A stretch of 64,000 nucleotides of DNA, taken from contig JAKCPI010000332.1 of assembly GCA_023213315.1 (NCBI GenBank), positions 62,001 through 126,000 on the forward strand, given 5' to 3'. The position numbers and the translations under genes are program-made. Below the pieces are notes generated by a model, which saw only the letters and a list, made by a program, of their open reading frames with translations, was not told where the DNA came from and searched no databases. This DNA is from Euborellia annulipes. Taxonomy: Eukaryota > Arthropoda > Insecta > Dermaptera > Anisolabididae. Of this stretch, positions 9,715 through 21,675 are shown piece after piece (the stretch's first letter is position 1; each line of letters opens with the position of its first letter).

Positions 9715-9822
9715 CGTTCATTTGAAAGAGTTCCATGTCGAAGCCAGGTAAATCGTATTCTCTTTCGCACCAACGTAAAAAGGCAGCGACATCGTCCCGG
9801 GACCAGACTCGAGGATTTGTGG
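9715..9822 (-). CDS. aop: aop exon 2: first half of the Pointed/SAM domain
   Basis: Codes residues 73-108 and the first base of codon 109 (108 nt, phase 1 at both ends). It reads TNPRVWSRDDVAAFLRWCER then EYDLPGFDMELFQMN, the start of the Pointed domain, closely matching the fly Yan block (PRLWSREDVSVFLRFCVREFDLP). Acceptor tatttcag before 9822; donor g|gtgag after 9715. The domain mediates head-to-tail SAM polymerisation and binding of the SAM-only regulator Mae in flies (family knowledge). The exon is too short to stand out by ORF length, but reading frame and splice signals fit both neighbouring exons exactly. A Penelope-like reverse transcriptase remnant lies only about 40 bases downstream, in the next intron. 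Confidence 0.93.
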
Positions 9823-10321
9823 CTGAAATATACAAAAGAAAAAAAAAAATTAAAATGATGAAATATCAATATTTTTTTTTTATAGATGTTTTGCACAAGC
9901 ATTTGTTGTTTTTTTTTTCAAGTCATGAATATCAAATTGATTCAATTTGAATAAATTTGTTGTCTATTATTTTTAGTTGGTTGTGAACGTAGGCCTATCA
10001 TCGTCGTCGATAGGGGATTATTTATTTTTCCTCTCACTCACTCACTCTATCATCTTGAATAATTTTATGGTTCATTGGGTAAATTTTAAATTATAGACTT
10101 TTATTTATTTATTTATTTCTTTGATCCCAATAAATCAAATTCTATTATTAATAAAAAAAGATTGAGCCAGAGCCATTCGTCTGGAAAGAAAAATGAAAAG
10201 AGTTATTTTAGTAGTTAGCAAAAGAAAATAATAATAAGGCTAAAATGCAAATAGATCAAATTTGAATAAGAGAAAAAAATTTTATATTATGTGTAGAATT
10301 GAAAAAAAATAATGATATGCC

Positions 10322-11277
10322 CTGGGTCGCAGACAGGGGGGGGGGGGCAGGGGCGGCTATATCCCCGGGGCCCGGGCCCTTTGCGCTCGAACCTTTTTTT
10401 TTATATATTTATTTAGGGTAGGGCTACTCGGCCATCCCTCACAATACAATAAGTACATATAAATTTATAAAATATTAATACAAAATCAAAGCAATAAAAA
10501 TACAATAATAATACAAAATTAAAACAATAATACAGCAAAATCCAAACAATAATAATACAATAAAAAAACAAAATCAAAGCAATAATAAGGCAATAATACA
10601 GAAATAATAATACAATAATAAAACAAAATAAAATAATAAAACAATAATAATACAAAATTTAAGCAATAATAAAACAAAATCAAATCAATAAAAATACAGT
10701 CAAAAACAGAGTGCTATATAGTTATGTTTGAGTTTTTTAGAAATCTATGGAGAGCGAGGACTATTTCTTTCTTAGGGCCTTTATGAATTTGTGAGAGAGT
10801 TGGGCGCTCGAACCTTAAAATTGTAATAAAAAATAATTTTGATGGTTAAAATTTCAATTAAAAAATAATAATTTTCTTGAAATTAGTTTCCTGAGGGGGG
10901 CCCGGGCCCTTTAATCTTAAAATTTCAATTAAAAAAAAATAATTTTCTTGAAATTTGTTTCCTGAGGGGGGGCCTGGGTCCTTTAAGCTCAAAGCAAGTT
11001 TGATAATATTTTTCACGTCTCAGGATGGCTAAAAACGCAGATTTAAGTGTCTTATTTTCAAAGAATTTTCCATTCTCCCAGACCTCTCCCCGGAAGTCGT
11101 CTGCCCGGATCTGGTCTGTATAAATTATGCTACCCCTATAATTGTGTCAAAAACTGTGTAAAAAATTGTGAACATGAAGGTCACAATTGCCTTTTACATA
11201 CTAAAAAAAACTTTAAGGGTGGGGGGGGCGTATTATTATGTAGCCCCGGGGCCCGCCAAGTCTATCTGCTGGCCCTG
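10322..11277 (+). mobile_element. hAT-like element, 956 bp, low-complexity interior
   Basis: Ends CTGGGTCGCAGACAG and (reverse) CAGGGCCAGCAGATAG, flanked by gatatgcc/gatatgca (7 of 8). Inside: an A/T-rich tract of acaaaatcaaagcaataat-like units (10440-10700) and two copies of a ~75-bp unit containing tttcttgaaatt and gggccc (10810-10985). Confidence 0.7.
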
Positions 11278-11469
11278 GATATGCATGCCCATAATTGAAT
11301 AAATGAAAATACAAAGTTATTTTTTTTCAGCATCTTAGGCCATATAGAATTTAAACAATAAACAATATTATATTTTAGAAAAGGAGACGAAAGAGAGAAA
11401 TTATCAATTTTCCTTCTTTTAAATTCGTATGATGGAGTTCACGAAAATTAAAACAAAGTATTTTACTTT

Positions 11470-11850
11470 ATTATACAGGAATTTTATTGCCAGACAACAA
11501 TTGTGTGCACATTCTCACAGTTTCGGTCCGAAAAGGACCATCATCAGGCCTGAAACATACAAATTACTCTTTTAAACCTCATGTAACATCGGGGACATAT
11601 ATATGTACTGATTTAAAAAAAAAAAGTGACATAGTCTTGAAACTAATTATAAAATTTTTTTTTGTTTTGAACATCTTAAAATTTATAAAAAAATCATAAT
11701 TGTGATGTTTCATTGTATTTTGAAAAGAATTAAAATTGGCCCGATGTTACATGATGTTTAAAAAAAAATGTTTCAGGCCTGTTGATGGTCCTTTTCGAAC
11801 CGAAACTGAGAGAATGTGCACACGACAGTTGACTGGCAATAATACTTTGA
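11470..11850. mobile_element. Inverted-repeat element with hammerhead-like arms
   Basis: The two arms read on opposite strands. The left (minus) has GCCTGATGATGGTCC, TTTTC, GGACCGAAACTGTGAG. The right (plus) is a diverged copy (gcctgttgatggtccttttc, gaaccgaaactgagag). gtgtgcacattctc and gagaatgtgcacac bracket the arms. GGTCC/GGACC forms stem II; a clear stem I is lacking. Confidence 0.6.
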
Positions 11851-11929
11851 TTTATTAATTATAGAAATTTGTTGATGCTGTTTTGTTTTGTTGATATTTC
11901 ATTTTGAGGTTTGTCTATATTTTGATTTT

Positions 11930-12058
11930 GTTTGGATGCTGTATTAGTTTGATTTATATTTTTTAAAGTGAAACTTTAATTTGATGGCCTCAAATTTTTT
12001 CGCACTTCTATCAGCGTCGCGTTACAAGCCGTGACGTCAAGGGCTGTGAAGCTACAAG
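11930..12058 (-). repeat. TGACGTCA-bearing repeat, left-hand piece
   Basis: Contains the inverted end of the repeat seen at 28985-29420: aaagtgaaactttaatttga, cttctatcagcg, gccgtgacgtcaagg. The rest of the copy appears at about 14281-14997, separated by hAT insertions. Confidence 0.65.
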
Positions 12059-12151
12059 TAGAGACTCTAAAAAAGTATCGATACTAGTACTTATATTACT
12101 CGATATTTTCCTTTCGATATACCAAGTGCAAGTATCGATACCACATCGCTA
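12059..12151 (+). mobile_element. Short hAT-like MITE with GTATCGATAC repeats
   Basis: Starts TAGAGACTC, ends CATCGCTA, flanked by gctacaag/gctactag (7 of 8). It is a deletion form of the family at 51024-52710. Confidence 0.6.
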
Positions 12152-12156
12152 GCTAC

Positions 12157-13134
12157 TAGACATGGGTCGATACGCGATTTTGCTGTACCAGGTACTCGCT
12201 GTTACAGGTACTTGTTCGTACCCGATATAATTACCAGATATTTTTGTACCCGATACAAATTTCACTCAGCAACGCTAACTTCACATAAATACAAGTAACA
12301 GATTCGATACGTAGTATGAAATGTCATTTTACTAGAGACCAAATTAACATTTTTCAAAGTTTTTTACTCTGTATTTATAAATATTCTTGACTTGAAAAAT
12401 CAAAAACTCATAATTATTCATTACTAAAGAGTTTTCCAAACTAACTGAACTGACATTTTAATGTCTCCAAATTTAAAATGTCATGTTATATACTGCACTA
12501 GAAAAAGAATTAACAAATTTCTTTACTAGCGAAAGAAATTTAATTTATTGAAGTTCATTATGTTTTTAAATTCACAGTTACTTGTATTTTTACTTTTTTA
12601 ATTAATGTTTTTAAATAAAAAAATAGTTTCAAAGTAAAAAAAAGATAACTTATTTATTAAAAAAAGATTTTTTTTTTCATTTCTCCTCTCTTTCTTAAAT
12701 TAAAGAAAAGAGAAATAATATATTAGTAATAATTAGATTTGTATTTAATTATTATAGGTCCTAGTGAGAAAAGTAGAGTAAAAAATGTAAAAATGATTCG
12801 GAATGACGTTCGAAAAGCGCGCCAGAGCTAGCGAAATGGCCCTGTCAGGAGAGGAGACGGGGCGGGGCGTCGCGAGTTGAGGGTCGCAAGAGAGAAGGAA
12901 TGAGAGAACAGGCGATACGAAAACTGTATCGGGTAAAGAGACGACGCTCTAAAGTGAAAAGCAAGTATTTGATCAATGCGCAAGCGCGAGAAACCCAGTA
13001 CGAGTCTAGTGGAGTATGCCTGAGTAGCTGTTACTCAAATACCTGATATTTTTTGCTCGCACCCATTATGACTTTCTGTTACTTTTTCATACCTGATACA
13101 AAATATCAGATTGATACAGTATCACCCATGTCTA
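12157..13134 (+). mobile_element. hAT-like element, 978 bp
   Basis: Ends TAGACATGGGTCGATAC and GTATCACCCATGTCTA. Flanks ctagctac/ctagccag agree at 6 of 8. Subterminal regions are full of short GATAC/GTACC words, as expected for transposase-binding repeats. No transposase reading frame seen. Confidence 0.7.
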
Positions 13135-13139
13135 CTAGC

Positions 13140-14215
13140 CAGGGGGGTGCACTCCAATGGGAGAATTTGAAATTGTGTGACGTCACGTATGCCACCCCAG
13201 TGAGAGTTTGACACTTTAATCCGCTAGAGAGCAGGGTAGTCAACCGATGAAATGATCATGTGATTTCTATATATATTATATTCAAATATTGTCAAATACG
13301 TTAAAATTGTCATTTAAGAGATAAGTATTGGATTTCATTATATACTTAAAAATGTTTTTAATTATATTTATATGTTTATTAACTACATTTCCATTTATAT
13401 TTTTAGAAAAAAGAAAATGTTTAGCAAAAAATTGCAATAATTATGACAAACTAATGAAATTGATACCCTAAAGATCATTCGATTTGGGCACAGTATTCCG
13501 AAAAATAACAGTCACCTGTGAGATCTTTCACAACAAATGGAAACATCAAATAAGATAAGTAATTTTTCTAGTAAAACTGTGATAAATATTAGTGAAAATC
13601 AAACAATTGTCAATATTTTTGACAATAGTTTGAGAACACCAAATATTCTTTAAAATTTATTATAGAAATGGAGAAAGATCATCCATTAAATGATACATCA
13701 AATTCCTTAGAAGTTTTTTCTTTTGCTGAGGATTCAGATGTTATTCGTCGACAAAACTATCAACCGGACAACTCGCCTAATTTACCAATAACTTACGTTA
13801 CTAATTTTGATTCTTTTTCAGATCGTCACAAATCTATAACAAATGACAATTTAACTTTATTTATTTATCTCTTGTGTATTTTTGTTCATTTTTACATATT
13901 ATAAATTTTTTTATTTCTTTTTTGTATTCTGTACCCCAAAAGGTATAAAATGTATTTATCTGTATTTTTTTAAATAAATAGTTTATCTTTCCAAAATATC
14001 TGATGTTTATGTTATAAAAAATACCCAGATTCTTTCTATATTAAAAATTACTTATTAACAAAAAAATAATATATATAATTAAAAAAAAAAAAAAAAATCA
14101 ATCAATAATATATATATATATATTTACACGAAATACATAATTTTAAATTTAGCGGCTAAAACTTGGTTTGAATTTTGCGCAAATTCCCTGCGTTCTGATT
14201 GTGCCACCCTGATGG
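13140..14215 (+). pseudogene. DNA-transposon relic with possible THAP-like gene remnant
   Basis: Ends CAGGGGGGTGCACTCC and (reverse) CAGGGTGGCACAATCAG resemble each other. Inside, from 13415, KCLAKNCNNYDKLMKLIP then a stop and FDLGTVFRK suggests a decayed Cys-x4-Cys finger, perhaps THAP-like. At 13668-13904 an acidic 78-codon frame (MEKDHPLNDTSNSLEVFSF) follows, and a polyadenylation-like aaataaa near 13970. The flanks do not match, so the boundaries are uncertain. The function is unknown. Confidence 0.35.
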
Positions 14216-14280
14216 CGGACAAAAACCAGAAATTAACATTGAGTACGCTCTCTGTTTATATATATACTCTGTGCTACTAG

Positions 14281-14997
14281 CTACATATGTCGTCATAAAC
14301 CGTAGCGAAATACTGAGAAATGAAAGAGTCAAAAATTTTCCGAAACTTACTATTTATTCGAGTTATAAATGAGAAAGTTGAAATTTAATATATATGATGA
14401 ATTATAAAAAAATAATTGTGAGATTTTATTATTCAATTTTTAAATTAATAAAATATAATTTTTAAAATAATTTTAAAATGATTCAAATCTTCAATTACTA
14501 AATAAATATTGGCCGGCGGGCCTGGCAAGAAGAAAGAACAACAGCCACCAAGATCATCATTGTTAAGCAACGCCAAGTGGTGCTGAAAATTGGGATAGGT
14601 GGCCCCCGAAAAACAAGACCATTGAACGCCCGCTGGAAGCCATCGATACATGTATTAAATAAATAATTAATAAATTTATTAAAAGTCAAATGGCCTCTCC
14701 AGCCGAAATGACCTTTTAATGAAAAAAAAAATAAATAAAATAAAATAAATATTGTTCTCAGTTTTTAATTTATTTCCCATTATCATTCCCATTTTCCAAT
14801 TATTAAGTTAAGATTAAAAACGCGATTTTAATACCCTTAATTGAATAATTTTCTGAAAATTTTCAATTTAAATTGACTTTGAATTGAGAAAAATCTCGTC
14901 TGAATCAGCATATGAATGAAAATTTTCAGTTAAACGCCTATGATCCGAAAAAAATTTTCACTTACATCGTGGTTTCATAAAACCACACAATGATTTT
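14281..14997 (-). repeat. TGACGTCA-bearing repeat, inverted copy split by a SINE
   Basis: The reverse complement matches 28985-29420: tcgtcataaaccg at the left end, attgttctcagtttttaa in the middle and atcgtggtttcataaaacca at the right end. A 5S-like SINE (14511-14742) interrupts it with a clean duplication. Confidence 0.8.
14511..14742 (+). mobile_element. 5S-rRNA-like SINE (family D), 11-bp TSD
   Basis: Inserted in the repeat at 14281-14997 with the perfect duplication AAATAAATATT (14500-14510 and 14743-14753). The head holds tgttaagcaacgcc and tgggataggtggcccccg, resembling the 5S rRNA segments GTTAAGCA and GGATGGGTGACC. The tail hairpin lies at 14685-14712 (GTCA/TGAC around AAATGGC-N7-GCCGAA) and is followed by an A-rich end. 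Confidence 0.8.
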
Positions 14998-15190
14998 TTT
15001 TTTTTTTTTTATTTATTTATTTTTTCTGTTCTCATTTTATCGCGTTTTCTTAAAATAAAATACAAATTGTTGGATCATTTATCAAAATTTTTATATATTA
15101 TAGAGATTAAATATCTAGCCATGGCTTGGATCCCATGGGGGAGGGGGTTTGAACCCCCCCCCCCCCCGTGGTTACTCCTATGCTCTAAGG

Positions 15191-15740
15191 CAGGGGTGGG
15201 CAAATACTTTTAAGCGCGGGCCAAAATGAAATTTTCAAAATGTCTCCCGGGCCGCAGGACTATACCGCGTACGCTTTCCACACCCGAATGTTTTGGGTGG
15301 AGTTTTTCCCTGCCCAAGAAGTTTTTTTAGGCAAAAACACTCTAAGTATCATTTTAAAGCATTTGGACAAAGAAATTTGACAGTTAATAATAGATAATAG
15401 TAATAATAAATTGTCTTACTTGGGTGTACGTGCGAACAATTTTTGCCCAGTAAAATATGTCACGTAATTTTTAAAGAAATATGATCCATTATATTAAATT
15501 AATGGTCATTAAATAAATCAGTTAATGAAAGATTATAATCGAACAGACCTAGTATGTTGCTTACATAAAAGTAGTGAAATGGTTACGGCTCTTCGAAATT
15601 ATAATACTCTATTATTTATATATTTAATTATTTATACTGTTGATTTCAACAAAATCGCATAAAAGGGATTTTTCAACGGGCCGGATAAAGTAAGCAAAAG
15701 GGCCGGATCCGGCCCGCGGGCCGGCTTTTGCCCACCCCTG
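15191..15740 (+). mobile_element. hAT (Charlie-type ends) element, 550 bp, perfect TSD
   Basis: Ends CAGGGGTGGGCAAA and TTTGCCCACCCCTG with ctctaagg duplicated at 15183-15190 and 15741-15748. GGGCC/GGCCCG words lie near both ends. Non-autonomous. Confidence 0.92.
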
Positions 15741-15749
15741 CTCTAAGGA

Positions 15750-16660
15750 GTAAATTTGATGCGAGTAATTCCCTTGACAAGGAGATATCAATGAAAGAGT
15801 TGGTAACATAATATACAAATAAAACACTAGGTTATATGTTTAAATACGTATTTCGGTACCTAAGAGACATGAACTGATATTCAAGTCTTTTCTTAACTCT
15901 TAACTATTTCATCCCCCCTTGTCTTCTTATTCGGCCCTAAATTCCCTATCGCCCCTTTTGGGAATTTTAATTAGATTGTGGCATATACTGCAATGCTTGG
16001 TCCATGAAGCAAGAGCTCTACCTCCGTTCACGTTTTCTCAAGAATTTCTTTTTTTTTTTACTCACTGTGTATCCTGTGTGAATGGATAATAAATTTATTT
16101 ATTTTATTTATTGTACAACTTTGACATTTTTAAATAAAATTCCATTACACAAGAGGATTTCTACAATTGTAGTTAATAATAGCAACAACAGTAGGAGAAA
16201 TAATGATAATAAAAAAAAAAGACTGTGAGAGATCGACTTGTCAAGATCAGCACATAAATTTCCGTTAACGAGTCCGGTATTTGAACGATGGCGTATGAAT
16301 TTTAAATAAAAAAAAATCCGGTTAGTAGTCGCCGACGACCCTGAACAAAATAAATAAATAAAAAAAAAAAAATAGAGGGCCTTTCGCTCTTTCATTTATA
16401 ATCCATTAAATTCTCTCTCACCGGAATTAATAACAACAACAAAAATTTCAATATTCGATATCCTAAATGTGATTGATATGAATATATCAGCGAACAAAAA
16501 AAACAAAGCCTTTTTTTTTATTATAAATATATGCATTAAAATATTGGAATCTGTGTGGGAAATTAAAAGAAAATATTTCCATCGATATTTTTTCAAACAA
16601 ATGAAGGCTGGCCAATCACGACTGCTTTATTCCTTCGATTAATCGCCTCCTAAGAATTTT
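15750..16660. other. No recognisable gene or element
   Basis: AT-rich with short poly-A/T runs. Open frames here show no family motif. Confidence 0.5.
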
Positions 16661-16804
16661 TAGAATTATGAAATTTTGTCTCCTCACTGATGACATTTTG
16701 GTCCTGTTTAGGACCATCATCAGGACATTAAATATGAAATTTAACATTTCACATCAATATCGTTGGTTTTCTTTTTATATACTGAATAGCCTTTATTTTT
16801 TACT

Positions 16805-16970
16805 TTCTCTTACCTCTATATATGTTAATATAGAGAGAGAGAAAGTATTGGATTCATGTCAAAAATTCGATGTCGAGATTTTGATGGATCTTCACGTTTT
16901 GAGGTCCCCTGAATCCAAAAAAGTGGTTTTCGCGACATGGTCTGTCTGTCTGTCTGCGTTCAATTTAAAG
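16805..16970 (+). repeat. Hairpin-ended repeat, 5' end only
   Basis: actttctcttacctctatat and agagagagaaagtattgg form the 5' hairpin, then tcgatgtcgagattttgatg and the GTCT microsatellite. It breaks off at about 16970. A hammerhead-like gacattttggtcctgttt... element end precedes it (16680-16730). Confidence 0.8.
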
Positions 16971-17856
16971 CATGAAGGAATAGCAATATTCATCTTGACT
17001 CGAATCAAGAACAAATTTTTTTTTTTGCTCGAAAACCTGATGAATTATAAAATTTTCAGATTTAAATTGAAAAGTGATGTATTTTTGAAGTTATACTTCT
17101 TTTGGCGCGTTTTGATGAGATTGACGAGAGTGAATTTGTGAAAACGATATGATGAAGTTATATTTGACAAAACGTGTTGTTATTTTCAAATCCAAAAATT
17201 AAATTATTAATTAATAATTTAATAATATTTTTTTATCTAAAGGGACCAAAATGTATTTTGTTTAAAAAATAAAAATAGAAAGAACACCAGCGCTCTCTGG
17301 CGCTCTTTGTTTGAAAATAAAATAAAAAGAACGAATGGAAGACCGAAAGAATCATGAACAAAGAGCTAATATCGAAAGAAAAAGAACTAGTCACTTGTTA
17401 CTTTAATAAAATCTTTGAAACCTTTTTGATTTTAATATTTATTTTCGATCATTACAGCATTTTTATTATTTTAAATTTTTTTTCATACTCCATTTTCTTT
17501 TTATTTTATTTGGCTACAGACACAAATGTTTTTAATATAAATTGAAATTTTTATGAGATAAATCAAAAAGAATAAAAGAGTAGATAGCTAGAGGAAGAAT
17601 AAAATCTCATATCTCGCTCGTGTATTTATCGTTTGTTCGTTATTCAATTTCACTTGACTTTTGGATATTTGCAAATGGAAGAAGAGAGAGAGAAACTAAA
17701 TTTTAAATGTGTCTAAGGTGATAAGATAAGATTTTGAATTTACCGTTAGTAAATAATCGAAATCATCAGATGCCGATGTTTGTAGCTATAGAATATAAAT
17801 TTCTAAGCATATAACTTTGGAGGGGGAGCAATTTAAGGAGAATTTGAGTCTATTTT

Positions 17857-18520
17857 TACTTTCTCTTATGTATACATATATATATATATGTATATATAGA
17901 GAGAGAAAGTATTGGATTCATGTCAAAAATTCGATGTCGAGATTTTGATGGATCTTCACGTTTTGAGGTCCCCTGAATCCAAAAAAGTGGTTTTTGCGAC
18001 ATGGTCTGTCTGTGTGTGTGTCTGTCTGTCTGTCTGTGTTCACTTTTAAGCATGAAGGAATTGAACTATGAGGCTGAAATTTTATATATAAGTTAAACAC
18101 CCCTCGGGACCGACAAAATAAGCTTTTAATCAAAATCGGCCAAAGAGTACTAGTACTATACTAATGCACTTTTTCAGTTTTTTTCGATTTTCTCAAAATT
18201 CGCTCTAACGATTTTGATTAAAATTCAAAAATCAATTATTTTTTAGATGCTCTTTCAAATGTATATTCTCGTTTTGCCCTCAAAATTGTTTGAAGCACAC
18301 TTTACTCTTGTGCTTCATAGAGAAGATAGGAGAAATGGTTGTCATGGTAACAAAATATAAATATTTTCCCATACTTATAAATTTTACATCTGAATTCCAA
18401 TATATTGGCGGGAACTAAATATATGTCGACACAAAAAATTCTGGTGTGACAAGCACAGAACACAACTTTCGATTACCGAAGGTAAGAGAAAGTTGTGTGC
18501 TGTGCGCCAGTCACACCAGA
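17857..18520 (+). mobile_element. Hairpin-ended repeat, full reference copy (664 bp)
   Basis: The 5' end TACTTTCTCTTA folds with GAGAGAGAAAGTA. Next come gtcgagattttgatggatct, (GTCT)n at about 18003-18040, agagtactagtactatacta, then the terminal hairpin from 18441. Its arms are TCTGGTGTGAC/GTCACACCAGA and the inner pair AACTTTC/GAAAGTT. T-runs flank the element. Confidence 0.88.
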
Positions 18521-18889
18521 ATTTTTTTAGAGGGATACAAATATTTAAATAATTTCAGTTGGAAGTGAAATAATTGATAAAAAGAAAGAGAAAGAATAAA
18601 TAAATAAAATAAACGATGTGTGAAAAATTTTATTTATTTTTCTCTTTCTCTCTCCCACTTGAATGTTGGTTGGTGAAGATGACTCATCTGGACCCCCCTC
18701 TCTCTCTCTCTCTCTTGGGTTGTTTATTCCAGTCCATAAGGAAAAATTTGTTCGGATAAAAAATAAAAAAAGGTCATTAACATGTATACGTATGGAGAAG
18801 GAAAAAGAAGAGGAATTAATTATCTAATATGTTAGCTAGCGAGGTGAATAGCTGAATCAATATGTAGCAGAATAAATATAAAAGGCCAA

Positions 18890-19240
18890 GCAGCTATGTT
18901 AATTTCTTTAATATAAAACTCACAGCGACGTTTCGGTCGACTTTTTAATTTTTCTGAGGGACGACCGAAACGTCGTTGTGGGCTCTACATAACGTCCTCT
19001 ATAAGACTGCAAAATTACGTTTCAAAATTCCAACGGGAAGTTGGCCAAACAGAACTTGTCAGATAGACGGACGGACGGACGGACGGACACTCCGTTATTA
19101 TATACTGTATATAGATTAGCAGAAAAAAAACAAAAGTCCAAGCAGCTATGTTAATTTCTTTAATATAGAACCCACAGCGACGTTTCGATTGACTTTTTAT
19201 TTATTCTGAGGGTTATTTTTTCTGCTAATCTACGTATATG
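18890..19240. mobile_element. Hammerhead-like inverted elements and a GTCCGTC repeat fragment
   Basis: aagcagctatgttaatttct occurs at about 18889 and 19139, each followed by cagcgacgtttcg. At 18958-18985 gggacgaccgaaacgtcg faces the first. Between them, 18986-19100 is an inverted piece of the GTCCGTC repeat with five ggac units. Confidence 0.55.
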
Positions 19241-20380
19241 TATATATATATATATATATAATAGCGGCAGCGGCGTAACCAGCCTTTGAGGGCGGGGGGG
19301 CGAAGCTCAACTAGGGCGCCGATTTTCCAGGGGGCTCCGCCCCCTGGACCCCCTTGCTCGCCTTCGGCGAGCAATTGCCCGCCTTCGGCGGGCAAATTTC
19401 TTGCCTCCTGTAATTTCCTCAGCGAATTTGTGAAACAAATGAATTTGTTTATATTTACATGTTTTTTAATGACACCTGTATGATTTTGTTTTGATTTTTC
19501 TTTGCTTTTACGAAAAAATGTCGTTTTCTTCTGTGATTATTTCAAAAACTATTCAGTTTTCGGAAAAATATCAAAGAATAAAAACTTTCTAAAATTGAGT
19601 ATTTTATCATAATATAACAAAGAAAATTTCGAAATTTCTGAAAAAACTTATTAGGAAAAGTACTACTTCCAAGTGACGTGTTTACTCCAAAATTTCATAG
19701 AAATCTACAATTTTAGTGTAAGGAGCATATACCACATTTTATCGATCTAGCTCCTTTGGTTTTTAAGCAATCGTGTTCACACACAGACCCGGACGTAATT
19801 CCAAAAGAACATAGGAGAAAGTCTCGGGGAAGTCATTCTCCGTATTTTTTTTAACACACACTTTTTTCCCATTCACACTCATACTCACATACACATGCAC
19901 ACAGTCTTTTCGGCAACTTAGGCCATATAAGACTTTGACTTTGAAATTTGGTATCCAAATGGCTTAAATAAAATCATCGGACTGCCTGGGATCCGAACCC
20001 CCGATTAGAGCCCTGCACGGGTACGGGTTGGCCCGTAAGCCCGTTACCCGCCCGGCCCGCGGACCGGGCCGGGCGGGCTTTGGAGGCCATGAAAAAAATT
20101 ACGGGCGGGTACGGGCGGGTAGCAAGTCTAAATAAACGGGTTCGGGCGGACGGGCATGCAAATTAAATTTTATTTAAAAATTGCTAGACATTCGTTCATT
20201 CATTCACTAAATCTCGGGCGGGAATGGGCGGTTTGAAAAAATTTCGGGCGGGGCTGAACAATGGTAAAAGCCCTTTCATTTTGAGAAAATCGAAAAAAAC
20301 TGAAAAACTACATCAGTAGGCCCTAACTAGTACTTTTTGGCCGATTTTGACTAAAAGCTTATTTTCCCGGTCCCGGGGGG

Positions 20381-20901
20381 CAGAGGCGTACCGAGGCAGT
20401 TGGGGGCCTGGGGCGGCACTAGAAGAGGGGACCTTATATTGAATTTTTTTTTTTTTTTTTTTGGGGGGGCTCATCTTTAAATATCCCTCTCCTCCATACA
20501 TAAAAATATTTTAAAATACCGTATATCCCTGAACCCCAAGGGTCCCGGGGCCTCTCGAAGAGAAATTTTCATTAAATTTTGATTTTTTAACTAAATTTTT
20601 CGTTGTTTACTTGAGCCCTGAGGGCCCCGGGGCCTCTCGAAGAGAAATTTTCATTAAATTTTGATTTTTTAACTAAATTTTTCGTTGTTTACTTGAGCCC
20701 TGAGGGCCCCGGGGCCTCTCGAAGAGAAATTTTCATTAAATTTTGATTTTTTTAACTAAATTTTTCGTTGTTTACTTGAGCCCTGAGGACCCCGGGGCCT
20801 CTCGAAGAGAAATTTTCATTAAATTTTTTTTTTTATAAATATATGGGGGCCTATGCTGGCTCGGGGCCTGGGGCGGACCCCCCCCCCTCGGAACGCCACT
20901 G
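20381..20901 (+). mobile_element. TIR element with internal 82-bp tandem repeat
   Basis: Ends CAGAGGCGTACCGAGG and CCTCGGAACGCCACTG. The flanks are G-rich and the duplication is unclear. It splits a hairpin-ended repeat. Confidence 0.7.
20534..20835 (+). repeat. 82-bp tandem repeat, about 3.6 units
   Basis: The word cctctcgaagagaaattttc recurs at 20551, 20633, 20715 and 20798 (periods 82, 82, 83). Confidence 0.95.
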
Positions 20902-21347
20902 CTCGTGGGGTGTTTAACTTAAATATAACATTTCAGTCTCATAGCTCAATTCCTTCATGCTTAAAAAAGTTTTGAATTCCAAAAAATTAAATACTAAGGC
21001 TTATACGAATCCTGAGTAAATCTCCACAGCCATAAAACATCAAATTAAGGCTTATATATTGCAAAATAAAAAAAATTTTAATTATAAAGCCTCTATATAC
21101 GTTATTTATTATTTTTGGAATTAAATTCATTTAAAATAGTAGAATTCAAGTTGTAATATAATTTTAAAAGAAAACAATCAATTTTTTAAGACAATCGATG
21201 AAAAGAATATGATAAAATCACATACGCTGGGCTATATCTTAGAGGCCGTAGGGCGCCTATGCCGGTTCCGGGGGGCGCCAAGGGCTTGATGCGCCTGGGG
21301 CGGGGGGGCACGAGCCCCCCCCTCGCCCCCCCCCTGGTTCGCCACTG

Positions 21348-21665
21348 AATAGCGGAGTGTCCGTCTGTCCGTCCGTCCGTCTATCTGACAAGCTCTGCTT
21401 GACCAACAGTCCGTTGGAATTTTGAAACGTAATTTTGCAGTCTTATAGGGGACGTTATGTAGAGCCCAGAAAAAATACTCGGATCCCGAAATTCCTCTAA
21501 CTTTTTGAGTTTTTAATTCCTAAAGTTACGATTCCTCCCATAGGAAATGTATAGAGAAATATTTATGTATTCTTTGCAGTTGTGTATTCTGTGAATGTAA
21601 ACAAATCCCTAAGCAGGCACTGGATTTTAATTATGTACCTGGTCATCTCATAGTGTGTATATATT
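21348..21665 (+). repeat. GTCCGTC repeat, SINE-free form
   Basis: gcggagtgtccgtctgtccg, cccgaaattcctctaacttt, taggaaatgtatagagaaat and aagcaggcactgg match the left part of the composites at 23050 and 39580, but no SINE follows. Confidence 0.75.
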
Positions 21666-21675
21666 TATTATATAA

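Larger units (their letters stand above)
19268..21347 (+). mobile_element. hAT-like element about 2.1 kb carrying several nested insertions
   Basis: Ends CAGCGGCGTAACC and GGTTCGCCACTG, with aatagcgg duplicated at 19260-19267 and 21348-21355. Inside, in order: a reversed SINE-A (19850-20003), a truncated hAT with gccctgcacgggtacggg ends (20003-20265), pieces of the hairpin-ended repeat (20275-20380 and 20902-20965), and a TIR element (20381-20901) between those pieces. The outer element itself sits in a GTCCGTC repeat. Confidence 0.85.

Noticed and set aside
16668..17141. 157-codon plus-strand frame, the longest outside aop
   Set aside because: It crosses a hammerhead-like element end and the 5' part of the hairpin-ended repeat; the residues translate the repeat, no family motif.
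20003..20265. Complete hAT with gccctgcacgggtacggg ends
   Set aside because: The left end is clear but no matching right end or 8-bp duplication; treated as truncated.
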